NCBI GenBank assembly: GCA_008973525.1
Contig: WACJ01000226.1
Span: 248,001-312,000, forward strand
Direction of reading: 5' to 3'
Length of the DNA: 64,000 nucleotides
From: Stenopsyche tienmushanensis
Lineage: Eukaryota; Arthropoda; Insecta; Trichoptera; Stenopsychidae
A model generated the notes under the pieces. That model was given only the letters and a program-made list of their open reading frames with translations. It did not search any database and was not told the DNA's origin. This document shows, one piece after another, positions 46,701 to 52,910 of the stretch. The position numbers and the translations under genes are program-made. The stretch's first letter is position 1; each line of letters starts with the position of its first letter.

Positions 46701-47460
46701 AGTCGACGCAAAAAGCTTTGTCCAATATGAAGCCGTATTTTTGCAGCTCGCAGATGAGCACAAAACTGTGAACGCGTTTGAATTGCAAGAATTATTGGAT
46801 GCATGTCTACCTAACGATTATATCAAAAGCTGTGCTTCTATGGAAGTGTGCCGTCAAGTAGTTCTTGCCCTTGATGTATCCTTTTAATTGCAAAATTATA
46901 TCGATAAAATATATTGTATTTATACCCATGTGTCTATATTTAAAATGAATCTTTCCTTAATTGTAAAATAACAGAGCTCTGGCAGTGGAAGATTGAAGTT
47001 TGTTGACTTTAAGGACTTGATGTGCAGCCTCAAACATTGGCAAACGGCATTTAAAAATCACACAAAAGAAAAAACGGGCGTTCTCAAAGCGGAACGATTG
47101 CGGGATGCTATACTAGAATTAGGATACCAAATAAGTAATGACGTTTTATCAACCCTCATCATAAAATACATGAGAAAGGACGGTACCCTCAGATTTGGTG
47201 ATTTTGTGTCTGCAATTTTACACCTCCACGTAGCGTTTGGTAACAACATTACAAAACTATAAATTAAATATCTGAAGCAAACATTACAGCGAATTTTCAT
47301 TTCAGCTTTATTTGAATCAAAGGATCAGCTGCAAAACGGCACGATAAAATTGAGTCTTTCGGATGTACGTATTAATTTCACGACTATAAATATATGTTTT
47401 TAAACAGTTACCGAATGAATGTTCTCATTTTAGTGGCTTAAATCGGCGATGATGTGTTGA
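28663..47460 (+). CDS. CalpC: Calpain-like protein lacking catalytic Cys and His (Calpain-C-like), 5'-partial gene model
   Basis: Join of 28663-28732, 45085-45337, 45421-45604, 45689-45763, 45864-46206, 46316-46875, 46975-47239, 47306-47364 and 47434-47460. Every junction has AG before and GT after, and phases match at all eight introns. The total is 1836 nt: 611 codons plus TGA. Domain order is protease core PC1, PC2, the calpain beta-sandwich domain (CBSW), then a penta-EF-hand-like tail, as in classical calpains. Calpains are Ca2+-dependent cytosolic cysteine proteases. Here the catalytic motif reads GDRWF (family GDCWF), and the His motif reads GIQIGCNYRLY where GHAY is usual. Only the Asn in LRNPVG remains, and its usual following Trp is Val. 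It is therefore probably catalytically dead, like Drosophila Calpain-C. The first roughly 80-100 residues of a normal calpain are missing; their exon(s) lie upstream, or in 1-28.6 kb where I could not recognise them. The symbol is by similarity of type, not a proven orthologue. Confidence 0.88.
28733..30381 (+). other. Start of the 16.35-kb calpain intron
   Basis: Begins with the strong donor GTAAGGAT. A+T-rich. An ORF on the minus strand at 28784-29104 contains a short GC-rich patch (29030-29070) but no known motif. Confidence 0.5.
30382..30818 (+). mobile_element. mariner remnant, catalytic half
   Basis: An end-like sequence after TA, AGGTTGTCCCATAAGTGTC, is followed soon by LVTGDESWILYENIQ (first Asp), then GLHPKKVLLCIWWDWNGVVY, ETINSTKYCFQLDNLKDAIA and NRRGVVFHHDNARPH (second Asp). 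The N-terminal half is deleted between the terminal repeat and the first Asp, and one stop lies after NIQH. The third Asp region is lost: the reading ends at 30820 where another repeat begins. Confidence 0.85.
30948..31223. mobile_element. piggyBac-like MITE, 276 bp
   Basis: Left TTAACACTTAGACGTACACA, right (complement) TTAACCGGTTGACGCACACG, both beginning with TTAA. It contains CCGTCAAATCCCGTCATGCG and AGCAGATAATA, also present in the copy ending at 5796 and in the hAT-like MITEs. No coding capacity was seen. Confidence 0.6.
31650..31730. repeat. ATTCGAATA simple repeat
   Basis: Repeated ATTCG/CGAATA units (TATTCGAATATTCG) make an imperfect palindromic cluster. It is followed at 31738 by ACGAGGGTGATTCAAATATA then ACCCGGAATTTTGC, a mariner-type end also seen near 12490. 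Confidence 0.8.
32152..32600 (-). mobile_element. piggyBac-type transposase remnant and terminus
   Basis: The minus-strand reading at 32381-32572 contains HYLKLGIDVVDQITRKYGVK, then ARSFRWLLQVIFNILDLAAI, then NAWILYEECTG. It matches the piggyBac transposase segment GVDxxDQM..Y....RRWP..vFyn.iDla..Na.ily. The reading is then broken by stops. The end toward lower coordinates finishes at TTAACACTGAGTTTACGGGC (TTAA at 32152-32155), with a palindrome CCCGTCAAATTGACGGG near 32200. The 5' border is not certain; a TTAACCCCTAAAGG at 32761 is a candidate but does not match well. Confidence 0.78.
32820..33010. repeat. Repeat shared with 5585-5745, 9030-9180 and 62640-62730
   Basis: GAGCTCGGAGACAGACAGAG and the AGAGACAGAGAGAG purine run are followed by GTTTAGATCGTTAGCCC and TTGTGCTATCGACAGTGTTT. 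The last stretch matches 5680-5705. The TACATYGYACG element matches 5590 and 9165. It is an old dispersed repeat of unknown type. Confidence 0.45.
33265..33470 (+). repeat. Relative of the 53884-54153 repeat
   Basis: Reads GCTTCTTGCGCGTGCACCGT, GTCGTCAATTAGCCTTGACT, a GGAATAAATAG signal-like site, then GACGCCAGTCTATTTCCATC. It lies in the calpain intron. The edges are not clear. Confidence 0.4.
33471..34544. other. Intron segment with an unassigned 148-codon ORF
   Basis: The ORF at 33906-34352 is relatively GC-rich. Near 34183-34251 it contains SSSAPEPEAPVFVYHDVPSG, preceded by a good T-rich acceptor (TTTTTTTCAAG). The text PVFVY-DVP resembles the calpain exon at 28681 (PVFVYDVP). The rest does not match, and the donor GTCAAT is poor. 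I treat it as unassigned. Confidence 0.35.
34545..35385 (+). repeat. Dispersed repeat, relative at 6985-7680
   Basis: Second member of the repeat described at 6985. It shares CACGCATACCCTGTGTG, GACGTCTGTGT, AGCAACCACCAGACGGATAT and TCATCGCAATCGGATGAACG. It diverges after 35385, where MITE copy B flank begins. Confidence 0.5.
35380..35600. repeat. TIR MITE copy B (left end only) with shared flank
   Basis: CACACTTAAACCTTTTTTTG at 35439, then GCGGTAGATGCGTTCCGTGG and CAGCTATAAAAAATATACCC. It breaks off after about 160 bp. The 60 bp before it (GTATCTGGAACTATCAAAAT then GTACGCTGACT) also precede copy C at 39280. Confidence 0.55.
35601..36168. other. Intron segment, nothing recognised
   Basis: A+T-rich, no ORF of note, no repeat ends seen. 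Confidence 0.5.
36171..36902 (+). mobile_element. Tc1/mariner-superfamily element of the WFQQ-GATAHT type, about 730 bp
   Basis: Inverted ends GGTGCGGCATTGAAACTTCC and (complement) GGTGCGGCAGGGAAACTACC. Inside, near 36490, it reads VWFQQNGATAHTVRTSLNIL. Asn stands where the family has the catalytic Asp (WFQQDGATAHT). It continues with LWDYLKSSVYTDRPR, MLKRVERSFKARLSQCID and GHLNDNIFK. Stops interrupt it. The N-terminal half and the first Asp are absent, consistent with internal deletion. Confidence 0.8.
36903..37571. other. Intron segment, nothing recognised
   Basis: A+T-rich with T-runs and ATAA-rich text; no motif or repeat partner seen. Confidence 0.5.
37572..37940 (+). repeat. Palindrome-cored repeat joined to an hAT-like end
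   Basis: Begins CAGGACCGTAACAAGGGCGT, a diverged hAT-like TIR, then CAGGCGCCCGCCACGGGCGC and GGGGCGCAAAACGTAGAATA. The core CGGTCCGAAAAGCGGACCG is at 37818-37836. It ends GGCTTTTTGCGGCATTTTAT then GATCTGTACGATCACGG. This copy shows that the core family and the 25650/48178 MITEs share one terminal design. It lies inside the long calpain intron. Confidence 0.7.
37941..39057. other. Intron segment, nothing recognised
   Basis: Very A+T-rich. A short tandem duplication CATAGCCAAAATGA occurs at about 38868 and 38881. Near 38990 the text CGAAAACTGGAACTGAACCG recurs in looser form near 25380 and 57600, suggesting an old MITE. Confidence 0.4.
39058..39275 (-). mobile_element. mariner remnant, linker region
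   Basis: The minus-strand reading is LLEIVLKIKEKMRNDHRVML, then FPDIFRSILVDIV and KLGARWVPKNAHN, and in the following stretch FLNCIVT. It matches the mariner linker (..KIRENRRFTISSL..FPxISRSVLYxIVxEKLxxxKLCARWVPK) ahead of the first catalytic Asp. It belongs with the remnants at 9270 and 42757. Nothing remains of the catalytic domain. Confidence 0.72.
39345..40362. mobile_element. TIR MITE (GTGCGGTAGATGCG family), copy C, about 1.0 kb
   Basis: Left CACACTTAAACCTTTTTTTC then TGCGGTAGATGCG; right (complement) CACTCAAACCTCTTTTTGTG then CGATTTCG, with TA at both borders. It shares several internal blocks with copy A. No transposase was recognised. The type (TA target, similar ends) points to the Tc1/mariner superfamily, but this is inference. 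Confidence 0.62.
40478..40580 (+). repeat. Repeat shared with 54367-54470
   Basis: AGTTTCATTTAGAACGCTCA, GGGTCTCTTAAATGAACGTA and GGAAGTGTGG align with 54371-54460 in the same orientation. The type is unknown. The other copy follows the LTR-like repeat by about 200 bp. Confidence 0.45.
40581..41824. other. Intron segment with an unassigned 158-codon ORF
   Basis: The ORF at 41019-41495 is moderately GC-rich (C/T/G mixed) but has no recognised domain, and its antisense is open too (41246-41470). It could be untranslated or coding sequence of an unknown transposon. Confidence 0.35.
41825..42748 (+). mobile_element. hAT-like element with hATC domain remnant, 924 bp
   Basis: Perfect inverted ends TAGGGAATCCAATCCCG. 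The subterminal zone is rich in CCCGGGATT-type repeats on both sides. Inside, at 42285-42514, is SADRNFISHINGVIRKWDYQ, then LELAFKYLMTIPPKSVETER, then AFSAARYLATKIRSRL and LDALMLPRAYF. This is the hAT C-terminal dimerisation domain (P.S...ER.FS.A......RSRL....v..L). The catalytic and zinc-finger parts are missing. Candidate 8-bp duplications CTGATAAC and CTCGTCAC agree at only 5 of 8 positions, so the insertion is old or the flank changed. Confidence 0.83.
42757..43198 (-). mobile_element. mariner remnant, 5' half, cut by an hAT element
   Basis: On the minus strand it starts at an end motif ACGAGGGTCATCTAGAAAG near 43196. It reads FIRAVICFLNLQNKTDADNH, then RKLVDVYGSDVMSRQHVTKW, then (after a shift) DDARSGRPSVI..EIVPKI. 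This is the mariner N-terminal double HTH and GRPS linker. It ends where the hAT-like element at 41825-42748 begins, so it may have been split by that insertion; the expected continuation was not found on the other side. Confidence 0.75.
43199..45084 (+). other. End of the long calpain intron
   Basis: A+T-rich with no repeat partner and no ORF above 89 codons. It ends with the acceptor TTATTCCATTTCAG before the exon at 45085. Confidence 0.5.
45085..45337 (+). CDS. CalpC: Calpain-like gene, PC1 exon with mutated active-site Cys
   Basis: Begins after TTCCATTTCAG and completes the Gly codon of the previous exon, then reads DRWFVSCLGVL. Arg replaces the nucleophilic Cys of GDCWF. The rest of PC1 is well conserved: RVVPADQGF, then [20 protein letters not shown], then DRLPT, and FWPGLLEKAYAK at the end. 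It stops inside the Lys codon (phase 2) at donor GTATAA. Good conservation around one substituted residue argues for selection on a non-catalytic role, not simple decay. Confidence 0.9.
45421..45604 (+). CDS. CalpC: Calpain-like gene, PC1-PC2 linker exon
   Basis: Acceptor TGTAATTCAG. It continues the reading as K-LHGSYEALKYG, matching the family signature YAKLxGSYEAL, then DLTGGITESIPI (family DFTGGVxE). It ends in phase 0 after ...HSSTQM at donor GTATAA. The 83-bp intron before it is A+T rich and too short to hold other features. Confidence 0.9.
45689..45763 (+). CDS. CalpC: Calpain-like gene, exon spanning the catalytic-His position
   Basis: A 25-codon, phase-0 exon with acceptor AATAAAAG and donor GTACTT. 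It reads VRSHTEKMANGIQIGCNYRL then YSLEK. Aligned on the family pattern GLxxGHAYSV..xLEKV, the His position is occupied by Cys. The motif around it (G..IG.xY.LYSLEK) is preserved. This is the second catalytic residue lost. Confidence 0.88.
45864..46206 (+). CDS. CalpC: Calpain-like gene, PC2 end and start of CBSW domain
   Basis: Reads VKSYSGETIQLVKLRNPVG, so the catalytic Asn is kept but the family LRNPWG is LRNPVG. It continues with GSWGCNSNEWEDVTPEDRDRL and GEFWLSYSDFIKTFTHLEVVH, the typical end of the protease core. The beta-sandwich domain then starts at WQVKVHQGAWRKGVSAGGCRN. It ends in phase 1 at donor GTAACT within an Asp codon that the next exon completes. Confidence 0.93.
46316..46875 (+). 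CDS. CalpC: Calpain-like gene, CBSW domain exon
   Basis: Longest exon, acceptor CTATTTCAG. It reads DTFHMNPQIQVMV, then IGFSSYLVPKN, GDYVILPTTFEPGDESGFTL and RVFSTKPVKFKF, the family pattern of calpain domain III (YVIVPSTFEPxxxGxFxLRVF). The end enters the EF-hand-like region at FELQELLDACLPNDY and SMEVCRQVVLALD. It ends in phase 0 at donor GTATCC. Confidence 0.93.
46975..47239 (+). CDS. CalpC: Calpain-like gene, penta-EF-hand exon with degenerate loops
   Basis: Begins SSGSGRLKFVDFKDLMCSLK, which with the preceding Asp forms an EF-hand-like loop (D-S-S-G-S-G-R-L-K-F-V-D). The last ligand is Asp instead of Glu, and positions 3 and 5 are Ser. The second loop region (KEKTGVLKAERLRDAILELG) lacks the Asp ligands and has Arg where Glu is expected at position 12. 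The fold positions (G, hydrophobic, L..A...G) remain. It ends in phase 1. Calcium binding is therefore probably weak or absent at these sites; this is an inference from ligand positions only. Confidence 0.88.
47306..47364 (+). CDS. CalpC: Calpain-like gene, penultimate exon
   Basis: Acceptor TTTTCATTTCAG. It completes an Ala codon and reads LFESKDQLQNGTIKLSLSD, matching the last helix-loop of calpain penta-EF-hand domains (F..xDxxxxGxIxLxxxEWL). It ends in phase 0 at donor GTACGT. It was not obvious as an ORF because it is only 59 nt; it was found by phase and family pattern. Confidence 0.82.
47434..47460 (+). CDS. CalpC: Calpain-like gene, terminal exon
   Basis: A 27-nt coding stretch after acceptor CATTTTAG, reading WLKSAMMC then TGA. 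The family ends with (E)WLQLTMY or similar, so Trp-Leu at the start and a short hydrophobic end fit well. The 3' UTR follows. Candidate poly(A) signals are ATTAAA at 47671 and AATAAA at 48091. Confidence 0.82.
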   Translation, partial: WLKSAMMC

Positions 47461-48096
47461 ACGAGGATACATAACGTCCTGAAGATGTACAAACTCAAGA
47501 ATTCAGATGGTCATCAAACGAAAAGTAGTAATAGAATGAAATTGCTAGGTGTAAAGCTGATGTGATACAATTTTCTCTTCTAAGTCATTTGGATTGGTTT
47601 TTGAAATACGATATTAGTAAATATATGTTTAGATTGTAGGAGTAATATGAAATAGACATGAAGGATTATTATTAAATCAAAAATTTGTTTAGTATTAAGG
47701 GAAAAATATTCAAATCTCACTCTAAATAGTGGCATTCTTACATATTCAAATATTTAACCGCATACATTTTAGACCCTACCGTGTCTTAAGAATCGTAAAG
47801 AAATCTTTTGTGTAGTCAATATTTTTTAATTTGCCTTCATTGTCTTCGAATGTCAGTATAATTTTAACATGAATGTATGTATTAAGGACACAGACGCACA
47901 CACGTAAAACTTATTTCATGATATTATAAAATCTGGGATTTTATCCTTATATATTTTAGCCTTCTTAAATACTATGATTTAGTGAATACTCAATTATAAT
48001 CTATACCAATTTCATTGACCGAACACAATAGAAATACATTAAATATTGTTATTTAAATCAACAATATCACATCACTACAGGATATAGTGAAATAAA
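47461..48096 (+). promoter_or_regulatory. Probable 3' UTR of the calpain-like gene
   Basis: A+T-rich non-coding sequence directly after the calpain stop codon. ATTAAA occurs at 47671-47676 and AATAAA at 48091-48096, followed by a T/G-containing stretch. Which signal is used cannot be told from sequence. An hAT-like MITE begins 81 bp after the second signal, at 48178. Confidence 0.3.
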
Positions 48097-48177
48097 GCTA
48101 AACTCCTCATGTACATATAATCAGGGCAGCATAAATTAATAAAAAAAATTAAAGTTTCTCAGTTTAATATATCTTAT

Positions 48178-49065
48178 CAGAGCCGTAACTAGGGTATGAT
48201 GCGCCCGAATCTAAATTGTGCCCCCCCCCCCCTCCCAATTTTTCATGATATTAAAAAGTTGTTCATATGTGCAGGAGAAGAATATATGTTTTTTAGTTAA
48301 ACTTTCATATATTCTTGATAAATTTTATCACAAAAAAGTAATTTATTTATGCAAAAACCTTAAAACTTCAGGTATATCAAATCAACAATATTATAATGAA
48401 AAACCTCCCAAAAATTCAGGCAGATCGATCAAAAACATTTTAAGTCCCAATATAGGTCGTTTTTGAAAATACAGGTTCGAGATAATTTCATTTAATCCAT
48501 TGACGCACAGCTACCGTCAAATACCGTCATGTGTCAACAGATAATGCTTGCTTATTGCGCCAGATAAGCACTTTTGCCGACGCTTCAAATCATATCTCAC
48601 ATCGACGAAACTCATCAAAATGAAAACAAACTTGTGGCTCAAAGACTCTCAAGCTTAATATCGATTATCTATCCTTTGGCTTTATGTATCTCGAGTCAAT
48701 TTTCAGAGTAATGAGAATGAGAAGTACATGTTTTCAACCGTTTTATTGTGACAGGGGATCCTGTTCAATTTTTCTTGTATTATATTTGGATACGATAAGA
48801 TTTGAAGTGCTGCGAAGACGATATGCAGACTTATCTGGCGCAATAAGCAAGTATTAAATGCAAACGAAGACACAGGGAACCCCAACACACAGGATACCGA
48901 AAAAGACTCCATAATACTGCTATGTCAATTAACGCATTAATGCATTTAGAATGGTCAAGTAAAATAAAAACCACGCGCAACTCTGTCAATTGGGTCGGTA
49001 TCCTGCGTTTTGCACCCCAAACCCAGTTGCACCCGTGGCAGGCGCCTGCCCTACTTACGGCCCTG
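48178..49065. mobile_element. hAT-like MITE (CAGAGCCGTAA family), copy 2, with foldback
   Basis: Left CAGAGCCGTAACTAGGG, right (complement) CAGGGCCGTAAGTAGG. Flanks TATCTTAT and TATCTTTT give a 7/8 match of 8 bp. It is co-linear with the copy at 25650 but 123 bp longer. The extra part is a reverse copy: the stretch GCTTGCTTATTGCGCCAGAT near 48545 recurs inverted at 48830-48858, together with neighbouring ACTTCAAATC sequence, giving hairpin arms of about 70 bp. It has no protein-coding signature. Confidence 0.85.
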
Positions 49066-49154
49066 TATCTTTTATTGCTTAATTATTTTTCGGCATAAAT
49101 TATTTTATATGCACATATTTCTTATTTGCATTTGCTTAGACGAATGTTCTTATA

Positions 49155-49894
49155 TTGGGTAAAGCAGAAAGAAATGTCAAGGAAAACATTTTTTTATAAA
49201 AGTTGTACAATATTACTCAATTAAATAATTTCCATTGTTATTTATAATCGGCCTCCACAGATTAGGTAGCTTTTTAATGCCTCTTTCGTAAAATTTGGCC
49301 GGTTTTCCACTAAAGTAAGGATCCAAATGATTTTTCACTTGTTGTTGTATTTTTAATCTACAACTCGTGCGGTACCCAAATTCCCTGTCTATGTTTTTTC
49401 CCCCCCAAGCCTTTTCAAATGGTCTTTTACTGTCGACCAGGGACAGCCGATGTCTAGCGATAATTCCTTTATTGTTTTTCGAGGATCAAATTCTACCAGA
49501 GGATTTAATGCGTCATCATTGATTATTGGAGATCGTCCTGATTTTGGTTTATTTTTCAAATCTCAGTCGCCAATTTTGAATTTTTTAAACCATCTATAGC
49601 AGTTTTGAATATTCAATATGTAGCCATATGTATCACAGATGCTCTGGGTAGCTTCTTTCGCTTTTAATCCTTTGTCGAATAAAAACAGTAAACAAGAACG
49701 CAAATGGGTCTCATCAATTTCTGGCTTGGACATTTCCACTGTCTAAAAAAATATAAAAATATTAGAAAAAGTAAGACAAACAACAGAACTTCAAAATGAC
49801 ACTAACCTTGATGTATTCACTCGACAGCAACCCAAGGCAAACTGATGGTAAAGACGCAACCAAAAAAAATGACATTTCTTTGCGCTTTATCTAA
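49155..49894 (-). mobile_element. mariner element, 740 bp, both ends present, catalytic core deleted
   Basis: Ends TTGGGTAAAGCAGAAAGAAA and (complement) TTAGATAAAGCGCAAAGAAA, flanked by TA at 49153-49154 and 49895-49896. The minus-strand transposase starts at 49733: MSKPEIDETHLRSCLLFLFD, then KGLKAKEATQSICDTYGYI, CYRWFKKFKIGD, one TGA, KPKSGRSPIINDDALNPLVE and KTIKELSLDIGCPWSTVKDH. After a short run with TAG it jumps, shifted, to HLDPYFSGKPAKFYERGIKK and LPNLWRPIINNNGNYLIE, ending at TAA (49213-49215). All three catalytic Asp regions are gone. Several stops make the reading easy to miss. Confidence 0.9.
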
Positions 49895-50306
49895 TATTCA
49901 AGTTTTATGAAGAATGAGAGCTGATGAATAATCTGCATGAAACGGCTTTTCTATTAAATATTTGTATATAAACGTATATTTGATTTAAATATTTTAACTC
50001 TACGTTTTTAGCACATTTTGAGATAGATCGTAATCTATTGAAATGGACTAATTCGTTAGAATCAATTAATATTTAAACAGTGTTAGGCTTAAACAATTTA
50101 TAATTTTAGCATTTATTCATGCTTAAAATGTAATATCTAAAGTATCATAATTTCGAATTATTAATTGTAAAATACCTTTTCATCCCGTTATCATACTCGT
50201 TTATATCTGAACACTCCTCCTATGCATAAAAAAAATGCAAATATAAAATAATCTAGATTTTAATGGAAAAAATTTCAATATCAAACACTCGTATTATCAT
50301 ATAAAT

Positions 50307-51067
50307 CAGGGGTGGCCATACTTTTATTCCTAAGATCGACTAATATCGCTTGTAACTATATCGTAAGAATAATAGAAACCCATTTTTTATAATTCAAACG
50401 CGCTTATGTATTTTAAAAGCAGATATTTTATACTGAAAAAAATAGTAACGATACAAAAAATCCAAATTTTGCAAGCATTGATATTAAGTTACCGCTAGAC
50501 GTAAGCACACAGTCAAATTTTCGTTGATCAATCATGCGCGATGCTTCGTTTCGATTACATATATTGAAGAAAAGGCCGATTCGCATTGGAAGTTAATTAT
50601 AGCGCAACTTTTTTTGTTATCAGGGCTTAAAATGCAGACCACGTTGCATTTTAATGTTAATATTCCTCCTTCATATGTGGCAAGGCCACATTTACATGAT
50701 GATTAAATAAGAACGACATAAATGTAATAACTTCGTCTCTTGCTCCATCAGCTGCTATCGAAACTAATTTATTTCTAATTTAAGTATAGGATACACTTAG
50801 CCGATATTTGATTACACATATGTTAATGTAAATGATAGACATAGGTTGAATTATACATAATGTCGAATGTATTATATAGGTGTAATAAAGATGCGTGCGA
50901 GGTAAGTCTGAATGAAATGAGTCGAGTAAAAGAAGCGATAACAACTAGCGTGAATCATTGAATAGTTTTAAATCGTATAAATAAGTATTAGTAAAATATA
51001 TGCAGCTCTACGATCTACCAAAAATTCTAACGTGATCGACCAGTCGATCGCGTTCTGACCATCCCTG
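50307..51067. mobile_element. hAT-type non-autonomous element with perfect 8-bp target duplication
   Basis: Starts CAGGGGTGGCCATAC and ends (complement) CAGGGATGGTCAG. The 8 bases before it (50299-50306) and after it (51068-51075) are both ATATAAAT, an exact target-site duplication of the length hAT elements make. The CAGGGGTGG start is common in hAT elements of animals. The right end has GATCGAC/GTCGATC repeats, and the left has GATCGACTAATATCG. No transposase motif was readable in the 761 bp; one 60-codon ORF at 50524-50706 is unrecognised. Confidence 0.88.
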
Positions 51068-51075
51068 ATATAAAT

Positions 51076-52910
51076 CGACCTATTTACAGTTGAATAGTAA
51101 CCGACAGAATTTGTCCAACCATTTAATTTGCGTTGGTGTTATTTAATTTTATTATCTACTATAAACTGTGAAGTGGTTAATTATTATATGAAGTTTAAAT
51201 ATATAATTTTATACTGTCAAGTTTTTAAGAAATCAATTGTTATGTAGATTAGGACGCTCAAAACATGACAAATTATGTCAATCACTTTTTTATAAATCGA
51301 TTAACATTCAGAGTATTATTTACAATGAAATGTTCTTTATTTGCCTCGTCTTTTAAATGGATTTCATTTGAAAATATCCAGTTTTTGTATTCTGTTTTCA
51401 CATTTTTACTATTTACATATTAGCACCAACATTCAGTTCGTTTTTTAATACATCTAACATTGGATAATCTATCATTTTCATTCATGCTTTATAATCGGGA
51501 TTCATCAAAGAAAAACATATTTGTCATGTCTTTGGGAGTTTTTAAGCTTATTTATATAATTTCCTAATAAAATAAGGTTCTTAGATTTCCTACATAATGC
51601 AAATTGAATAATTTCTATCATCAATTATCAATAATTTAGCATCAAAGCAAAATGTATGCTATTTAAGAGCCTTATCGTATTATGTTAAGGTTTCTAAATA
51701 TTCACGCAATATTTATGGAACGTAACTCTTCAGTTAAGCGAGTTTTTTAATCATAAATATTATTATTTAATGCTTTTATTTATAGTTTTAACTTTTATCG
51801 AGTACTGAATGTACTGCGGGTATATTCGTACTCGCCACGTGTATCAAAGCAATATAACGAATTCGTTCGTACAGTAGTGTGTAAATAAATTTTTATATAT
51901 TGTCTGCTTGCTTGTATATAAATTAATTGCATTGCTTAATTTTATAGAATAAAATCAGTAAATTTGTAATCACAACAGCATGTTATATTTGTTTCCGTAC
52001 ACTTAAATCGTTTTATTGCTGAGAGGAAAATTACGTTATAATTTGTAAGCTTTTTAGATACTTCATTATGTATTTTTTTAAATTGAGAAACAACATTTTA
52101 AAACCCATAATATACGCCCATCTATCCACAATTTGAACGGTATTAAAATCATTGGAATAACGTCGTTTGATTGAAAAATAAATCGATACCACAAAAAATA
52201 GAACTGATTAATTTATGCTATTAAAATGAATTTCTACCGAGGGTTAAATCTAGATAATTTCAAAATTATTTTTTTTCATTATTAATACAAAATGTGTGCG
52301 TCTGTATCAATGTACATATGTATATACACTTTATATAAAACTGCTGCGCTCAGGTACCTTTTTTTTAGTGTTTTAAAAACGATAGTAATTTGCAAACAAA
52401 ACGATAAATTCTAATCAATTTTATTTTAGCATTATTAAGTTTTAATTTTTAAACAAACTCATTACTGAATGCTGCAAAGCATTTATTATTCATAAACATT
52501 TACTTTTATCGATATCACCGTATGCTTATTAAATTGATGGTTAGTCTATAAGAACAATAAAGATCTAATTACATCAAGATCTATTAGGTTACATGTTTTA
52601 ATATGTTTTGTCAGTCTGTGTATATCAAAAGGTTTTGAATGAAGACATGTGTCGATGGAGGAAATGCTGTGTATTCCTTTGATGTTTAATGTATGCTCTC
52701 TTTTTCTCTATGTGCTCAAATGTAAACCAAATGTAAAAGAATTGTTTGCAAAATAAAGGCATTCAAGTAAATTTAGTATTATTATTTAACACTTTCGTTG
52801 CACAGTGTAAATCACTGTTGTTTTTCACAAATACTATCAACTCTTGTTTATCTTATATCGATAAACTTAGCCGATTGCTCTTTGATTGACCAAACTAACA
52901 AAAACAACTT
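51076..52910. other. Intergenic, nothing recognised
   Basis: Extremely A+T-rich, with no ORF of 60 codons for about 1.8 kb. No repeat ends were found. This is the emptiest stretch of the window. Confidence 0.6.
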
